Assembly (NCBI GenBank): GCA_947458275.1
Contig: CANGYR010000011.1
Coordinates: forward strand, 25,109-89,108
Source: Chitinophagaceae bacterium
GTDB taxonomy: Bacteria; Bacteroidota; Bacteroidia; Chitinophagales; Chitinophagaceae
Direction of reading: 5' to 3'
Length of the DNA stretch: 64,000 nt
The notes under the pieces are model-generated. The model worked only from the letters and a program-made list of their open reading frames with translations. It had not been told where the DNA came from and ran no database searches. Shown here piece after piece: positions 40,320 through 50,029 of this stretch. The first letter of the stretch is position 1; each line of letters starts with the position of its first letter. The translations under genes were made by a program, and so were the position numbers.

Positions 40320-41582
40320 ATGGATACAGTCATAAAAGTAGAAAGTATATCCAAACAATACCGCCTCGGCCAGGTAGGTACCGGATCATTGAAAGATGAT
40401 TTTAAGAGATGGAGGTATAGGTTGATGGGCAAGGAAGATCCATTTTTGAAGGTGGGAGAGGTTAATGACCGTACTAAAAAAGCATCAACATCAGATTATG
40501 TATGGGCTTTAAGAAATATCAATTTTGAAGTACAAAGAGGGGATGTATTAGGGATCATAGGAAGAAATGGTGCGGGTAAGAGTACGTTGTTGAAAATACT
40601 CAGCCGCACTACGGCACCAACAACTGGTTCGCTGAAAATGAAAGGTAGGATTGCCAGTTTACTGGAGGTTGGAACGGGCTTTCATCCTGAGTTGAGTGGC
40701 AGAGAGAATATATTTCTTAACGGAGCAATTATGGGTTTGAGAAAATATGAAATCAAAAATAAGCTCGATGAGATTATTGATTTCTCTGGTGTGGAGAGGT
40801 ATTTGGATACACCCGTCAAGCGTTATAGTAGTGGCATGTATGTGCGTCTGGCATTTGCGGTGGCAGCTCATTTGGAACCCGAAATTCTGATTGTGGATGA
40901 AGTTTTGGCTGTAGGTGATGCAGAGTTTCAAAAAAAATGCATGGGCAAAATGAAAGATGTGGGAGGGGAAGGAAGGACAGTGATATTTGTGAGTCATAAT
41001 ATGGCGGCTGTAAAAACACTATGTAATAACTCAATTCTCATGAATCATGGTACCATATCAATGATTGATCAAACTGATAAGGTTATAGCAAGATATCTGA
41101 CTGGTGACTCCGGTAACAAACATTCGAAAATATTCAAAGTGAAAAACGAAATATTTGATCTTACTGAAATCAATATATACAATCAGGATAAAACTGATTC
41201 TAACGAATTAGAGGAAAAAAGTCCGATAGTTTTAAATACTAAATTGTTTTTTCATTCAGAACTTGGACATAAGTATCATCTCACTTATCATCTTAATAAT
41301 GAATTGGGAGAAGAGCTTTTTTCTTTTGGTACCGATACAAATGAGACGCCATTACAACTAGGATTGAACAGTCTTAATTGTTATTTTCCGGCTGATTTTT
41401 TTCAGTCAGGGCAGTACTTTTTAAGTCTTTTTATTGTAAAAGACAGAAGAGAGGCCATTTATTTTGAGAAGGATATTATGTCATTTACTGTTGTTGATTC
41501 TACCCGTCAACTGGGGACTTACATGGGGCGGGAGCCCGGATATATTAAGCCCAAATTTTCCTGGAAAAATAATAATTTATAA
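40320..41582 (+). CDS. ABC transporter ATP-binding protein, Wzt-like with C-terminal glycan domain
   Basis: A 420-residue ATPase. Walker A is GRNGAGKST at residues 81-89, the signature is YSSGMYVRLAFA, Walker B is EILIVDEVLAVGD, and the switch His is in FVSHNMA. Residues from about 260 to the end form an extra beta-sandwich (LFFHSELGHKYHLTYHLNNE). In O-antigen transporters such a domain reads the terminal modification of the finished chain, so chain end and export are linked. It works with the Wzm-like permease at 38868. The stop overlaps the start of the aminotransferase gene by one base. Confidence 0.92.
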   Translation: MDTVIKVESISKQYRLGQVGTGSLKDDFKRWRYRLMGKEDPFLKVGEVNDRTKKASTSDYVWALRNINFEVQRGDVLGIIGRNGAGKSTLLKILSRTTAPTTGSLKMKGRIASLLEVGTGFHPELSGRENIFLNGAIMGLRKYEIKNKLDEIIDFSGVERYLDTPVKRYSSGMYVRLAFAVAAHLEPEILIVDEVLAVGDAEFQKKCMGKMKDVGGEGRTVIFVSHNMAAVKTLCNNSILMNHGTISMIDQTDKVIARYLTGDSGNKHSKIFKVKNEIFDLTEINIYNQDKTDSNELEEKSPIVLNTKLFFHSELGHKYHLTYHLNNELGEELFSFGTDTNETPLQLGLNSLNCYFPADFFQSGQYFLSLFIVKDRREAIYFEKDIMSFTVVDSTRQLGTYMGREPGYIKPKFSWKNNNL

Positions 41583-42655
41583 TGATACCTGTAACAAAAT
41601 GTTTTATTCCTCCAATTGAGGAATATATGTCCTATATAAAAAGGACTTTTGATAATGTTTGGCTTACAAATCGTGGTGAGTTAGTCCATGAACTCGAACA
41701 GAGACTTAAGGAATATCTCTCTGTTGATAATATCATCATTATGAGTAATGGAACTATTCCTTTGCAGATAGCTTTAAAATTGTTGGGTAAAGGAGGAGAA
41801 ATTATTACCACACCTTTCAGTTATGTCGCTACTACCTCTGCTATTTTATGGGAGAATTGTACTCCTGTATTTGTTGATATTGATCAGAACTACTTAACCA
41901 TAGATGAGAATAAAATAGAAGGTGCGATTACTGATAAAACTACTTGTATTCTTGCTACACATGTGTACGGGAATCCCTGTAATTTAGAAGTGATAGATAG
42001 AATTGCAAAAAAATACAACCTGAGTGTTATCTACGATGCTGCTCATTGTTTTGGTGTCAAGTATAATGGCGAATCAATTTTTAATTATGGCAACATAAGT
42101 ACTTGCAGTTTTCATGCAACAAAACTTTTTCATTCCGGAGAAGGGGGAGCACTTTTTTGTAATGACAGTAATTTATTTCACAAATCATTTTATTCTCACA
42201 ATTTCGGACATGATGGACCATTGGATTTTCATGGATTAGGTATCAATGGTAAAATCAGCGAATTACATGCTTCTATGGGTCTTACGGTTTTGAATCATAT
42301 TGATGAAATTATTGGGAATAGAAGACAAGTAGTGGAATTTTATGATAATCATCTTAAATTCAATTATTACAGAAAAGTTACAATTCGCGAAAAAACTGAA
42401 TGGAATTATAGTTATTATCCTTTGGTTTTTGATTCTGAAATACTTCTTCTAAGAGCACAAGATTTACTCAATCAAAACAATATAATACCCCGGAGATATT
42501 TTTATCCTTCTTTAAATAGACTGCCTTTTCTAAGCCAACAATTCGAATGCCCTGTTTCTGAAGAAATTAGTAAAAAAGTTTTATGCTTACCACTGTATAA
42601 AGGAATCTCTACACAAGATCTCAAGTTGATAACTGACATTCTTAACTCAATTTGA
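41582..42655 (+). CDS. DegT/DnrJ/EryC1/StrS family sugar aminotransferase
   Basis: A 357-residue PLP enzyme. Visible motifs are NGTIPLQIALKLL, TTPFSYVATTSAILWENCTPVFVDI, YDAAHCFGVKYNG and SFHATKLFHSGEGGALF, where Lys181 should bind PLP. Members turn a keto group of a nucleotide sugar into an amine using glutamate, making precursors for amino-sugars that acyltransferases then modify. The NeuD-type (35377) and GNAT-type (43453) genes could supply that step. It is translationally coupled to wzt. Confidence 0.9.
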   Translation: MIPVTKCFIPPIEEYMSYIKRTFDNVWLTNRGELVHELEQRLKEYLSVDNIIIMSNGTIPLQIALKLLGKGGEIITTPFSYVATTSAILWENCTPVFVDIDQNYLTIDENKIEGAITDKTTCILATHVYGNPCNLEVIDRIAKKYNLSVIYDAAHCFGVKYNGESIFNYGNISTCSFHATKLFHSGEGGALFCNDSNLFHKSFYSHNFGHDGPLDFHGLGINGKISELHASMGLTVLNHIDEIIGNRRQVVEFYDNHLKFNYYRKVTIREKTEWNYSYYPLVFDSEILLLRAQDLLNQNNIIPRRYFYPSLNRLPFLSQQFECPVSEEISKKVLCLPLYKGISTQDLKLITDILNSI

Positions 42656-42659
42656 TATT

Positions 42660-43382
42660 ATGAAACTTGCGATAATGCAGCCATATCTTTTCCCCTATAT
42701 CGGTTATTTCCAGTTGATTAATTCAGTTGATAAATTTGTTTTTTATGATGATGTATCATTTATAAAACAAGGTTGGATAAATAGGAATAATATACTATTA
42801 GATGGTAAAAAGTATATGTTTTCATTGCCGGTAAAAAATATTAGTTCTTTTTGTACAATAAACAATACGATTGTATCTGATTTACCATTTAAATGGAATT
42901 TCAAATTGATATCCACAATTCAACAATCTTACAAAAAGGCTCCTTATTTTAATATGGCATTCCCCCAAATTGAAAATATTTTAAAGGATTCAATAGGTAG
43001 GCCTATATCTGATGTTTCAAAAGATAGCATTAAAATGGTATTAGATTATCTGGGATTAAATAAAGTTATAATTGAAACCTCGGCTATTTATAACAATAAT
43101 CATCTAAAATCTGAAGAAAGAGTAATTGATATTTGTATAAAGGAAAATGCAAGCGAATATATAAATCCAATAGGGGGATCAGATTTATATTTTGAGAAAA
43201 ACTTTAAAAGAAATAATATAAATCTAAAGTTTCTTAAGTCTAACGAAATTATTTATCATCAACTGAATCAAGAATTTGTACACTCGCTATCTATCATTGA
43301 TATAATAATGTTTAATGATGTTGAAATGATAAATAATGAATTACTTTCTGCTTTTTCATTGTCAAGTAATAGCTATGATTGA
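42660..43382 (+). CDS. WbqC family protein
   Basis: A 240-residue protein starting MKLAIMQPYLFPYIGYFQLINSVDKFVFYDDVSFIKQGWINRN, the diagnostic block of the WbqC family. The exact reaction is not settled; members occur in O-antigen and glycan loci, usually beside a sugar aminotransferase and an acyltransferase. They are thought to help attach an amino-acyl or acyl group to an amino sugar. The start lies 4 bases after the aminotransferase stop. Confidence 0.9.
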   Translation: MKLAIMQPYLFPYIGYFQLINSVDKFVFYDDVSFIKQGWINRNNILLDGKKYMFSLPVKNISSFCTINNTIVSDLPFKWNFKLISTIQQSYKKAPYFNMAFPQIENILKDSIGRPISDVSKDSIKMVLDYLGLNKVIIETSAIYNNNHLKSEERVIDICIKENASEYINPIGGSDLYFEKNFKRNNINLKFLKSNEIIYHQLNQEFVHSLSIIDIIMFNDVEMINNELLSAFSLSSNSYD

Positions 43383-43452
43383 ATTTTCAATACCAACATT
43401 GATGATAAGTAAGGATATACCATGTGATCAAATATAAAAGCTAAATAGGCAC

Positions 43453-43872
43453 ATGAAAAATGAAATTCTTGAAATATTAATAAATAGCAACAAAAAGCTG
43501 AATGGCATTTTAGTTGAAACCGATATCATTCAATACGTAGATAAAATTATAAAGCATGCAAATGTTTTAACTTATTTTATTGAAGGGGAGTTGGCAGGAT
43601 TTATTGCTTATTATTGTAATGATAAAAATAAGTATAAAGCTTTTCTTACTATGCTCTGTGTGGCAAATGGCTTCGAAGGAAAAGGTATTGGAAAATTTTT
43701 ACTTCAAACTTCTTTATTAAATGTTCGAGAATTAGGATTTAAGACGTATTCATTGGAAGTAAATAAAAATAATTTAACTGCAATTAATTTATATACTAAT
43801 TATGGGTTCGTGATTGTTGAAACAAAAGACAAGACATTTATCATGAAGAAAGATGTTTCCGATGTTAGTTAG
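43453..43872 (+). CDS. GNAT family N-acetyltransferase
   Basis: A 139-residue protein with the GNAT acetyl-CoA loop, seen as LCVANGFEGKGIGKFLLQT (a variant of Q/RxxGxG/A), then SLEVNKNNLTAINLYTNYGFVIVETK. It probably acylates the amino sugar made by the neighbouring aminotransferase. It follows the WbqC-type gene and overlaps the next glycosyltransferase by 20 bases. Confidence 0.85.
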   Translation: MKNEILEILINSNKKLNGILVETDIIQYVDKIIKHANVLTYFIEGELAGFIAYYCNDKNKYKAFLTMLCVANGFEGKGIGKFLLQTSLLNVRELGFKTYSLEVNKNNLTAINLYTNYGFVIVETKDKTFIMKKDVSDVS

Positions 43873-44785
43873 TGTAATTATGCTTACATATAATCATGAA
43901 AAATTCATATCTAAAGCAATAGAGGGAGTTCTAGCGCAAAAGACAAATTTTCTTTTTGAACTAATTATAGCCAATGATCATTCAACTGATAGAACAGAGG
44001 AGATTATAAAAAAATACAGAAATAATAATAGAGAAACCGTTAAAGGATATTTTAATCACAAGAATATAGGTCCTAAAAAAAATTTTATAAAAGCTTATGA
44101 AGTTACAAAGGGTAAATATGTGGCGATGTGCGAGGGAGATGACTTTTGGACTGACCCCAATAAACTTCAAAAACAAGTTGATTTTTTGGAGAATAATTCA
44201 GAATATTCTATATGCTTTCATAATGTAGAAATACTTGATGACAGAGGGGCTAAAGTTGAAAGAGACAGATTGTTTGATAAGGAAAAGAGAGATTATCATA
44301 AAAATGAATTGCTATTCGGGAAGTATCTTCCTACACCGTCGTTATTATTCAGGAGATATGATCTTTCAAATTATTACTCGATATTCAGTAAGGTTTTTAA
44401 CGGAGATACTCTTTTGCTTTCAATTTTAACTCAATTAGGTGCGGCAAAGTATATTGATGAGATAAGTCCATCAGTGATTATTAAACATAACAACGGGATA
44501 TGGTCTAGCAAGCAAGATCTTGAAAAATGGGAGAATAATTTGAATACATATTTCCAAATTTATAAAATATTAAATCCTAAATTAAAAGAGGAGTATTTTA
44601 TTTTTTTTAAAAAATCATACGGCTTTGCAATTCATAAGTCCATAACTGATAACAATAAAAGATACAAATTAAAATTTTTATTAAAATATATATTATTTTT
44701 ATTGCGAAATAAAAAGTTTGGTCCATCTCTCTTTTTAATTAGAAATTTCAACAATAAAGAAATTATTAATTACTTTATTATATAA
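43853..44785 (+). CDS. Glycosyltransferase family 2
   Basis: A 310-residue GT-A enzyme: VSVIMLTYNHEKFISKAIEGVLAQ, then ANDHSTDRTEEII, and the nucleotide-sugar acidic motif CEGDDFWTDPNKL. A C-terminal basic tail follows. The start overlaps the upstream gene; an ATG three codons later (43862) is equally possible. It belongs to a run of GT2 genes. Confidence 0.9.
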   Translation: MFPMLVSVIMLTYNHEKFISKAIEGVLAQKTNFLFELIIANDHSTDRTEEIIKKYRNNNRETVKGYFNHKNIGPKKNFIKAYEVTKGKYVAMCEGDDFWTDPNKLQKQVDFLENNSEYSICFHNVEILDDRGAKVERDRLFDKEKRDYHKNELLFGKYLPTPSLLFRRYDLSNYYSIFSKVFNGDTLLLSILTQLGAAKYIDEISPSVIIKHNNGIWSSKQDLEKWENNLNTYFQIYKILNPKLKEEYFIFFKKSYGFAIHKSITDNNKRYKLKFLLKYILFLLRNKKFGPSLFLIRNFNNKEIINYFII

Positions 44786-44795
44786 ATATATTTAG

Positions 44796-45743
44796 ATGAG
44801 TGAATTAGGTTTCAAAGTTTCTGTTATTATACCTGTATTTAATGCGGAGGGTTTTATTAGAAGAACTGTTAATTCGGTAATTAATTTAAATGATGTTGGA
44901 GAAATATTAATCATTGATGATGGGTCAACAGATAATTCAAGTGTCATTTGTACTGAAATTGCAAATGAGGTCGAGATGGCAAGATTTTTTCAACATAACG
45001 ATAAAAAAAATCATGGTATAGCGGCAACCAGAAATCTCGGTATTAAGTTATCAAATTGTGAATATATATCTTTTTTAGACGCGGATGATCTTTATCTACC
45101 TAATCGTTTTAAGGAAGATAAATTAATATTTGAAAATAACTCAGATGCAGAAGTAGTTTACGGTTGTTGTGAAAATATTTTTTTGACTGAAAAAGGTGAA
45201 AATGAATACAAAACGAGGCATGTATATCGCCCAAATAATCGATACACAATAGACAAAAGAGTATCTAGTAAGGAGCTGTTTCATACATTGCTCTTTGGTG
45301 AACATGGTCAAATACATACAAGTGCAATTACAATTAAAAAATCAGCCTTTACAAAGACGGGGATGTTTAATACAAAATTATATTTTACTGATGATACTGA
45401 TATGTGGTTTAAACTTTCTCTCAAGACCATTATGCTAGCAGGGAGTATCGCAGAGCCCATCTCACTGAGATCAATGCACGATAATAATATTACAAATGAC
45501 AAAGCGAATAGAGAAAAGTATACCGTAAAAATGTATTATTCTTTTTTTAAATGGGCTCTAAATCAAAAATTATCGTTTTCTTGTTTGCATAATATTTTTA
45601 TGGTTTTGAAATGGAAATCTAAAGGATATAATTATAATGACAATGTTTTTTTTTGGTTTTATTTTACAGTCAATCCATTCATTATGTTTAATATTTTCTT
45701 TTGGAAAAAACTTCATTTATTATATTTTGTTAGAAATAAGTAA
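44796..45743 (+). CDS. Glycosyltransferase family 2, paralogue A of a triplet
   Basis: A 315-residue GT-A enzyme (FKVSVIIPVFNAEGFIRRTVNSVINL, IIDDGSTDNSS, GIAATRNLGIKL, SFLDADDLYLPNRF). The acidic DxDD-type motif and the later DDTDMWFKLSLK segment are shared with the proteins at 47222 and 48176. The three form a paralogous family, likely from tandem duplication, and are interrupted by a GT39-type gene. The substrate is unknown; different linkages in a branched glycan are plausible. Confidence 0.9.
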   Translation: MSELGFKVSVIIPVFNAEGFIRRTVNSVINLNDVGEILIIDDGSTDNSSVICTEIANEVEMARFFQHNDKKNHGIAATRNLGIKLSNCEYISFLDADDLYLPNRFKEDKLIFENNSDAEVVYGCCENIFLTEKGENEYKTRHVYRPNNRYTIDKRVSSKELFHTLLFGEHGQIHTSAITIKKSAFTKTGMFNTKLYFTDDTDMWFKLSLKTIMLAGSIAEPISLRSMHDNNITNDKANREKYTVKMYYSFFKWALNQKLSFSCLHNIFMVLKWKSKGYNYNDNVFFWFYFTVNPFIMFNIFFWKKLHLLYFVRNK

Positions 45744-45770
45744 TATAAACGGTTAAATTATTTTCGCTAA

Positions 45771-47192
45771 ATGAAGTTCAAAATAGACAAATTTTATTTT
45801 GCATTAAGTCTAGTTACTCTTACAGGAGGAGTCTTGAGACTTATCAATATAAATTATGCATCACTCTGGGCCGATGAATTGTACAGCATGCTGTCTGTTC
45901 ATCCAGACAATTCCTGGTATGGTGTTTTATATTTGCAAAAAGCATTTCAACCTCCCGGATACTATATTGTTTTATGGATTTGGACAAAGATTTTTTTATT
46001 TAATGATTTTTATGCTAGATTACTTTCAGTAATCATGGGGTGTGTTGCGATCTTTTTAAGCGGTTTGTTAGGAAAAATTATAAAAAATGATAGGCTTGGT
46101 ATAATTATTTCCCTAATTGTAGCATTTAATCCGGTTCAAATATGGAATTCATTAGAAGTTAGATTTTACATTTTTACTTATGTATTTACTGTTTTATCAC
46201 TTATATTTTATCTGTTTATAATTAGAAAAAGATATAGTAGCCATTGGGTTTTAGTAACAAAATCAATAATTGACGCAGCTTTAATATATTTCCACCATTT
46301 TGGTATTCTCTTGATTATCTCCCAATTTTTAAATGATATTTTTTTATTTTACAGAAATAAAGAGAAAAAAATATTTTTCACGAAAATATTTGGCTATGTA
46401 ATTTCTGCATTACTTTATTTGCCCTGGGTAATATGGGGGTTGACCGAAGGATTAGCTATCAAGAGTTACTGGTTTAAAGACATAAGTATTTATAATTACC
46501 TAACCTACAATTTTGGATATTATCATTGGTTTCATTTTGTTTTGTTTGCTATGATAATTTTTACTGCAATCAAAAATTACAGGGATAATATAGTGATGCT
46601 TTTATTACTAATTTGTTTTTGCACTCTAACATTCCCACTTTTCTATTCCTATTATCGAATACCAATTTTAGTTCCAAGATATTCTATGGTAATGGCACCC
46701 GCACTCTATCTTTTAGTAGGTTTTGCGGTGTATGATTTGGCCATGCGGCTTTCTAAATGGAACCGTAAACTTTACATTTTCTTTCTTGTTAACTGCCTTT
46801 TTATTTTTACTTATCGTGGAATCAATATTACTTTTTTTGATAAAAGCTATTTGTCAAAACAGCCTTGGAGAGAAATGGTTAATTGGTTAAAATCACAAGC
46901 AGATTACAATGAAACCCCTGTTTTTTCTCGGGGAGCCTATGTGTATAAAAAATTTACAGTAGATTACTATTTTGGTAATTCAAAAAAAGCTGAGCATATA
47001 GATGATTTAAAAGGGAGTAAATATAATAAAATGTATTTAGTAAGTGTTGGGAATGATGGGCCATGGAAAATTACTGACTCGAGTAAATATAAAATTAAAA
47101 AATATTACAATATGGAATCAATTCAGTTTAAAGAGGGTAATTCTGTTTCGAGTGAGATAATCATCTGTAAAAAGAAAGATTCTGGTTTATAG
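45771..47192 (+). CDS. GT-C family membrane glycosyltransferase (GT39/ArnT-like)
   Basis: A 473-residue protein with around ten or more membrane helices. The first external loop carries NYASLWADELYSMLSVH, with the Asp-Glu pair that defines PMT/ArnT-type GT-C enzymes, then FQPPGYYIVLW. It would transfer a sugar from a polyprenyl-phosphate donor onto the glycan or a carrier at the outer face of the inner membrane. The C-terminal part (FSRGAYVYKKFTVDYYFG) is soluble. It lies between the paralogous GT2 genes. Confidence 0.8.
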   Translation: MKFKIDKFYFALSLVTLTGGVLRLININYASLWADELYSMLSVHPDNSWYGVLYLQKAFQPPGYYIVLWIWTKIFLFNDFYARLLSVIMGCVAIFLSGLLGKIIKNDRLGIIISLIVAFNPVQIWNSLEVRFYIFTYVFTVLSLIFYLFIIRKRYSSHWVLVTKSIIDAALIYFHHFGILLIISQFLNDIFLFYRNKEKKIFFTKIFGYVISALLYLPWVIWGLTEGLAIKSYWFKDISIYNYLTYNFGYYHWFHFVLFAMIIFTAIKNYRDNIVMLLLLICFCTLTFPLFYSYYRIPILVPRYSMVMAPALYLLVGFAVYDLAMRLSKWNRKLYIFFLVNCLFIFTYRGINITFFDKSYLSKQPWREMVNWLKSQADYNETPVFSRGAYVYKKFTVDYYFGNSKKAEHIDDLKGSKYNKMYLVSVGNDGPWKITDSSKYKIKKYYNMESIQFKEGNSVSSEIIICKKKDSGL

Positions 47193-47221
47193 TTTAATTT
47201 CCGGAATAATGTTTATTAATT

Positions 47222-48154
47222 ATGATTATGTTTAAAGTTTCAGTAATCATTCCAGTATTTAATGCTGAAAAATATATTACAAGAGCGATAAATTCTGCGT
47301 CAGTTCTCGAAGAAGTAGGGGAAGTTATAGTTATTGATGATGGATCTATAGATAATTCCTATATAATTTGTAAAGAATTATCAAAGGAAAATAAGAAAAT
47401 TAAACTTTTACAACATCAGGATAAAGGAAATCATGGGCCTGCTGCTACCAGAAATCTTGGGATATTAGCAGCCGAATTTGATTACATTGCTTTTTTAGAT
47501 TCTGACGACTATTATCTGCCCAACCGATTTCAATTTGATAAGGAGGTGTTTTTAAAGAATAATAATGCCGATGGAGTATATGGTATACTAACTAATATTT
47601 TTGAAAATGAATATTCAGAGAAGGTTTATTTTAATAATCATTCAGAAATCCTAGATTATTCTTCAATTACTCCTGTAGAGCCACATAAACTTTACAGAGC
47701 TCTACTTTTTTACGGGTATATAAGATTTTATACCCCAGCTATAACCATCAAAAGAAATATTTTAATCAGAGAGGGCATGTTTAATGAACACCTAAGATGG
47801 TCTGAGGATACCGAGTTATGGATTAAGCTATCACTTAAAGCAACTTTACTTGCCGGGAACCTTCAAACGCCAATTTGCATTAGGTGGGTGCACGGTAACA
47901 ATAGCGTTCATCAAACAGATAAAGCGAAACATTATAAAATTAAGATGTACCATTCATTATTAAAGTGGTCTTTGGCTGAAAATTTTCCTTTTGCTGTAGT
48001 TAATGATATTTTCAATGCTTATAAAAGCTACCTGTTTCAAAACTTTCCTTTAAAAAATGAAAAGCAGGTTTTTTGGCGTTTGATTAAATCAAATATTGAT
48101 TTTATTTTCAAGAGCTTTTTCTGGAGAAAATTAAAATTAGTATACACTAATTAG
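47222..48154 (+). CDS. Glycosyltransferase family 2, paralogue B of a triplet
   Basis: A 310-residue protein similar throughout to the GT2 at 44796 and 48176: FKVSVIIPVFNAEKYITRAINSA, IDDGSIDNSY, GPAATRNLGIL, AFLDSDDYYLPNRF, and SEDTELWIKLSLKATLLAGN. The shared GNxxxHQTDK and H(Y/R) segments reach the C-terminal half, so the similarity is over the full length. Start ATG at 47222, with a second ATG two codons on. Confidence 0.9.
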   Translation: MIMFKVSVIIPVFNAEKYITRAINSASVLEEVGEVIVIDDGSIDNSYIICKELSKENKKIKLLQHQDKGNHGPAATRNLGILAAEFDYIAFLDSDDYYLPNRFQFDKEVFLKNNNADGVYGILTNIFENEYSEKVYFNNHSEILDYSSITPVEPHKLYRALLFYGYIRFYTPAITIKRNILIREGMFNEHLRWSEDTELWIKLSLKATLLAGNLQTPICIRWVHGNNSVHQTDKAKHYKIKMYHSLLKWSLAENFPFAVVNDIFNAYKSYLFQNFPLKNEKQVFWRLIKSNIDFIFKSFFWRKLKLVYTN

Positions 48155-48175
48155 ACGTTTTATTTATATTTCGAC

Positions 48176-49111
48176 ATGGGTATTACTCAAGATTTTAAAG
48201 TTTCAGTAATCATTCCTGTTTTCAATGCAGAAAGATATGTTGAAGAGGCAGTGAACTCCGCCATAAATCTTTCTGAAACCGGTGAGGTATTACTAATTGA
48301 TGATGGATCGAAAGATAACTCATTAACAATCTGCAAAGAATTAGCTGATAGGTTTAAAGGTAGAGTTCATGTTTTACGCCATGATAACGCTATCAACAAA
48401 GGCCCGGCCGCATCAAGAAATTTTGGCATTAAAAATGCCTCTTTCCCATATATTGCTTTTTTAGATGCGGATGATTATTATCTTCCCAATCGATTTGAGT
48501 ATGAAAAAAATATTTTTTTGGAAAAACCCTTTGTAGACGGGGTTTACGGTTGTAACCAAGCTGTTTTTGAAAATGATAGAGTTAAATCTAGTTTTTTAAG
48601 CAGATATGAAAGTGACAGAATGACTCTCAATGAAAAACTAACTGGAGAGAAATTGTTTAATGCTTTATTATTTGGAGGTTTTGGTAGGTTTCATACCAGT
48701 GCCATTACACTAAAAAAGAATGTTTTTTTTAATGTTGATTTTTTTAATGAAAAATTGCGAATTGCAGAAGATACTGAATTATGGCTGAAGCTTTCATTAA
48801 AATCAAATTTAGTTGCTGGTAATATTTATGATTCTATATCAATTAGACGCGTTCATGGCTCCAATAGTATTCATCAAATTGACAAGGTAGATAGATATAT
48901 TAGAGAAATGTCTCAGTCTTTATTTGATTGGGCATTAAGACAATCAATTCCTTTTAGAATTAAAAATTCTTGTTTTATTGCCTTGTATCAAAGCAATTTG
49001 AGAACTAAATTTGATGTAAAAAAATTATTCTGGGATCAATTTAGCCGAAATAAATCAATGATTTTTAAATCTTTTTTTTACAAGAAATTTCATCAATTGT
49101 ATTTTCTGTGA
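48176..49111 (+). CDS. Glycosyltransferase family 2, paralogue C of a triplet
   Basis: A 311-residue protein, the closest paralogue of the one at 47222 (FKVSVIIPVFNAERYVEEAVNSAINL, IDDGSKDNSL, GPAASRNFGIK, AFLDADDYYLPNRF, AEDTELWLKLSLKSNLVAGN, VHGSNSIHQIDK). The two are adjacent and co-directional, separated by 21 bases, consistent with tandem duplication followed by divergence. Confidence 0.9.
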   Translation: MGITQDFKVSVIIPVFNAERYVEEAVNSAINLSETGEVLLIDDGSKDNSLTICKELADRFKGRVHVLRHDNAINKGPAASRNFGIKNASFPYIAFLDADDYYLPNRFEYEKNIFLEKPFVDGVYGCNQAVFENDRVKSSFLSRYESDRMTLNEKLTGEKLFNALLFGGFGRFHTSAITLKKNVFFNVDFFNEKLRIAEDTELWLKLSLKSNLVAGNIYDSISIRRVHGSNSIHQIDKVDRYIREMSQSLFDWALRQSIPFRIKNSCFIALYQSNLRTKFDVKKLFWDQFSRNKSMIFKSFFYKKFHQLYFL

Positions 49112-49177
49112 TTGATATATTCTATCCAATATTTTAACTTTTCCATAAGAGTTATACGGATAAGTTAAAATATTTAT

Positions 49178-50029
49178 TTGACATTTATTATGTTAATTTC
49201 TATAATAGTTCCATTGTATAATTCCGGTCCATTTATATTAAATTTTATTAATGGAATTGCGAATCAAATTTTTAGTGATTATGAGATCGTATTCATTGAT
49301 GGAAATTCATCAGATGAATCATTTTCCTTAGTAAAAAAGAATGAGACTATATTTAAAAATATTAAAGTTGTATCAGAGGCTGACAAAGGTATTTTCGATG
49401 CCATGAACAAAGGTGTTCGGCTTGCAAAAGGAGAGTGGCTTTACTTCATGGGTGCTGATGATATGTTTTTTGATAATCAAGTTTTGCTTGAAATTTCTAA
49501 ATATTTAAATTACGATCACGACATAGTATACGGTGATTCTCTTTGGGTGCCTGATAGGGTAAAGGAGGAAGGGGAATGGACGCTTGAAAAAATTTTATTT
49601 CAAAGTATAAACCACCAAAGAATTTTTTACAGAAGAAGCCTATTTAACGATGAAGTTAAATACAATATAAAATATAAAATTGCTGCAGATCATGCATTAA
49701 ACATTAAATTGTTTTGTGATGCACAAATCCGGAAATCTTATGTACCTATTATGATTGCTAAATATCACTCGGGTGGGTTTAGTAGCAATAAGTTTGATGT
49801 TCATTTTTGGGAAGATTGGGACTCGACCTTTTATGCAAATTTTAAAAATCAGCTTCCTAAAAAGATAATTTACAGCAGTCTTGGAATTTATAGTCGATAT
49901 CTTATTGATAAGAGGGAGTATCTTAAAACAACAAAAGTTTTATTTAAGGTAATTAAAAATACATTGAATTTTGGTTTAGTCCTTTTAATGACTAAATACT
50001 GGTTCAGTAAAATATTTACTAATGGATAA
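49178..50029 (+). CDS. Glycosyltransferase family 2
   Basis: A 283-residue GT-A protein: LISIIVPLYNSGPFILNFINGIANQ, FIDGNSSDESF, SEADKGIFDAMNKGVRLAKGEWLYFMGADDMFF. The EADKGIFDAMNKG block is typical of a WcaE-like subgroup that transfers a single sugar in exopolysaccharide synthesis. The stop overlaps the next start by 8 bases. Confidence 0.9.
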   Translation: MTFIMLISIIVPLYNSGPFILNFINGIANQIFSDYEIVFIDGNSSDESFSLVKKNETIFKNIKVVSEADKGIFDAMNKGVRLAKGEWLYFMGADDMFFDNQVLLEISKYLNYDHDIVYGDSLWVPDRVKEEGEWTLEKILFQSINHQRIFYRRSLFNDEVKYNIKYKIAADHALNIKLFCDAQIRKSYVPIMIAKYHSGGFSSNKFDVHFWEDWDSTFYANFKNQLPKKIIYSSLGIYSRYLIDKREYLKTTKVLFKVIKNTLNFGLVLLMTKYWFSKIFTNG

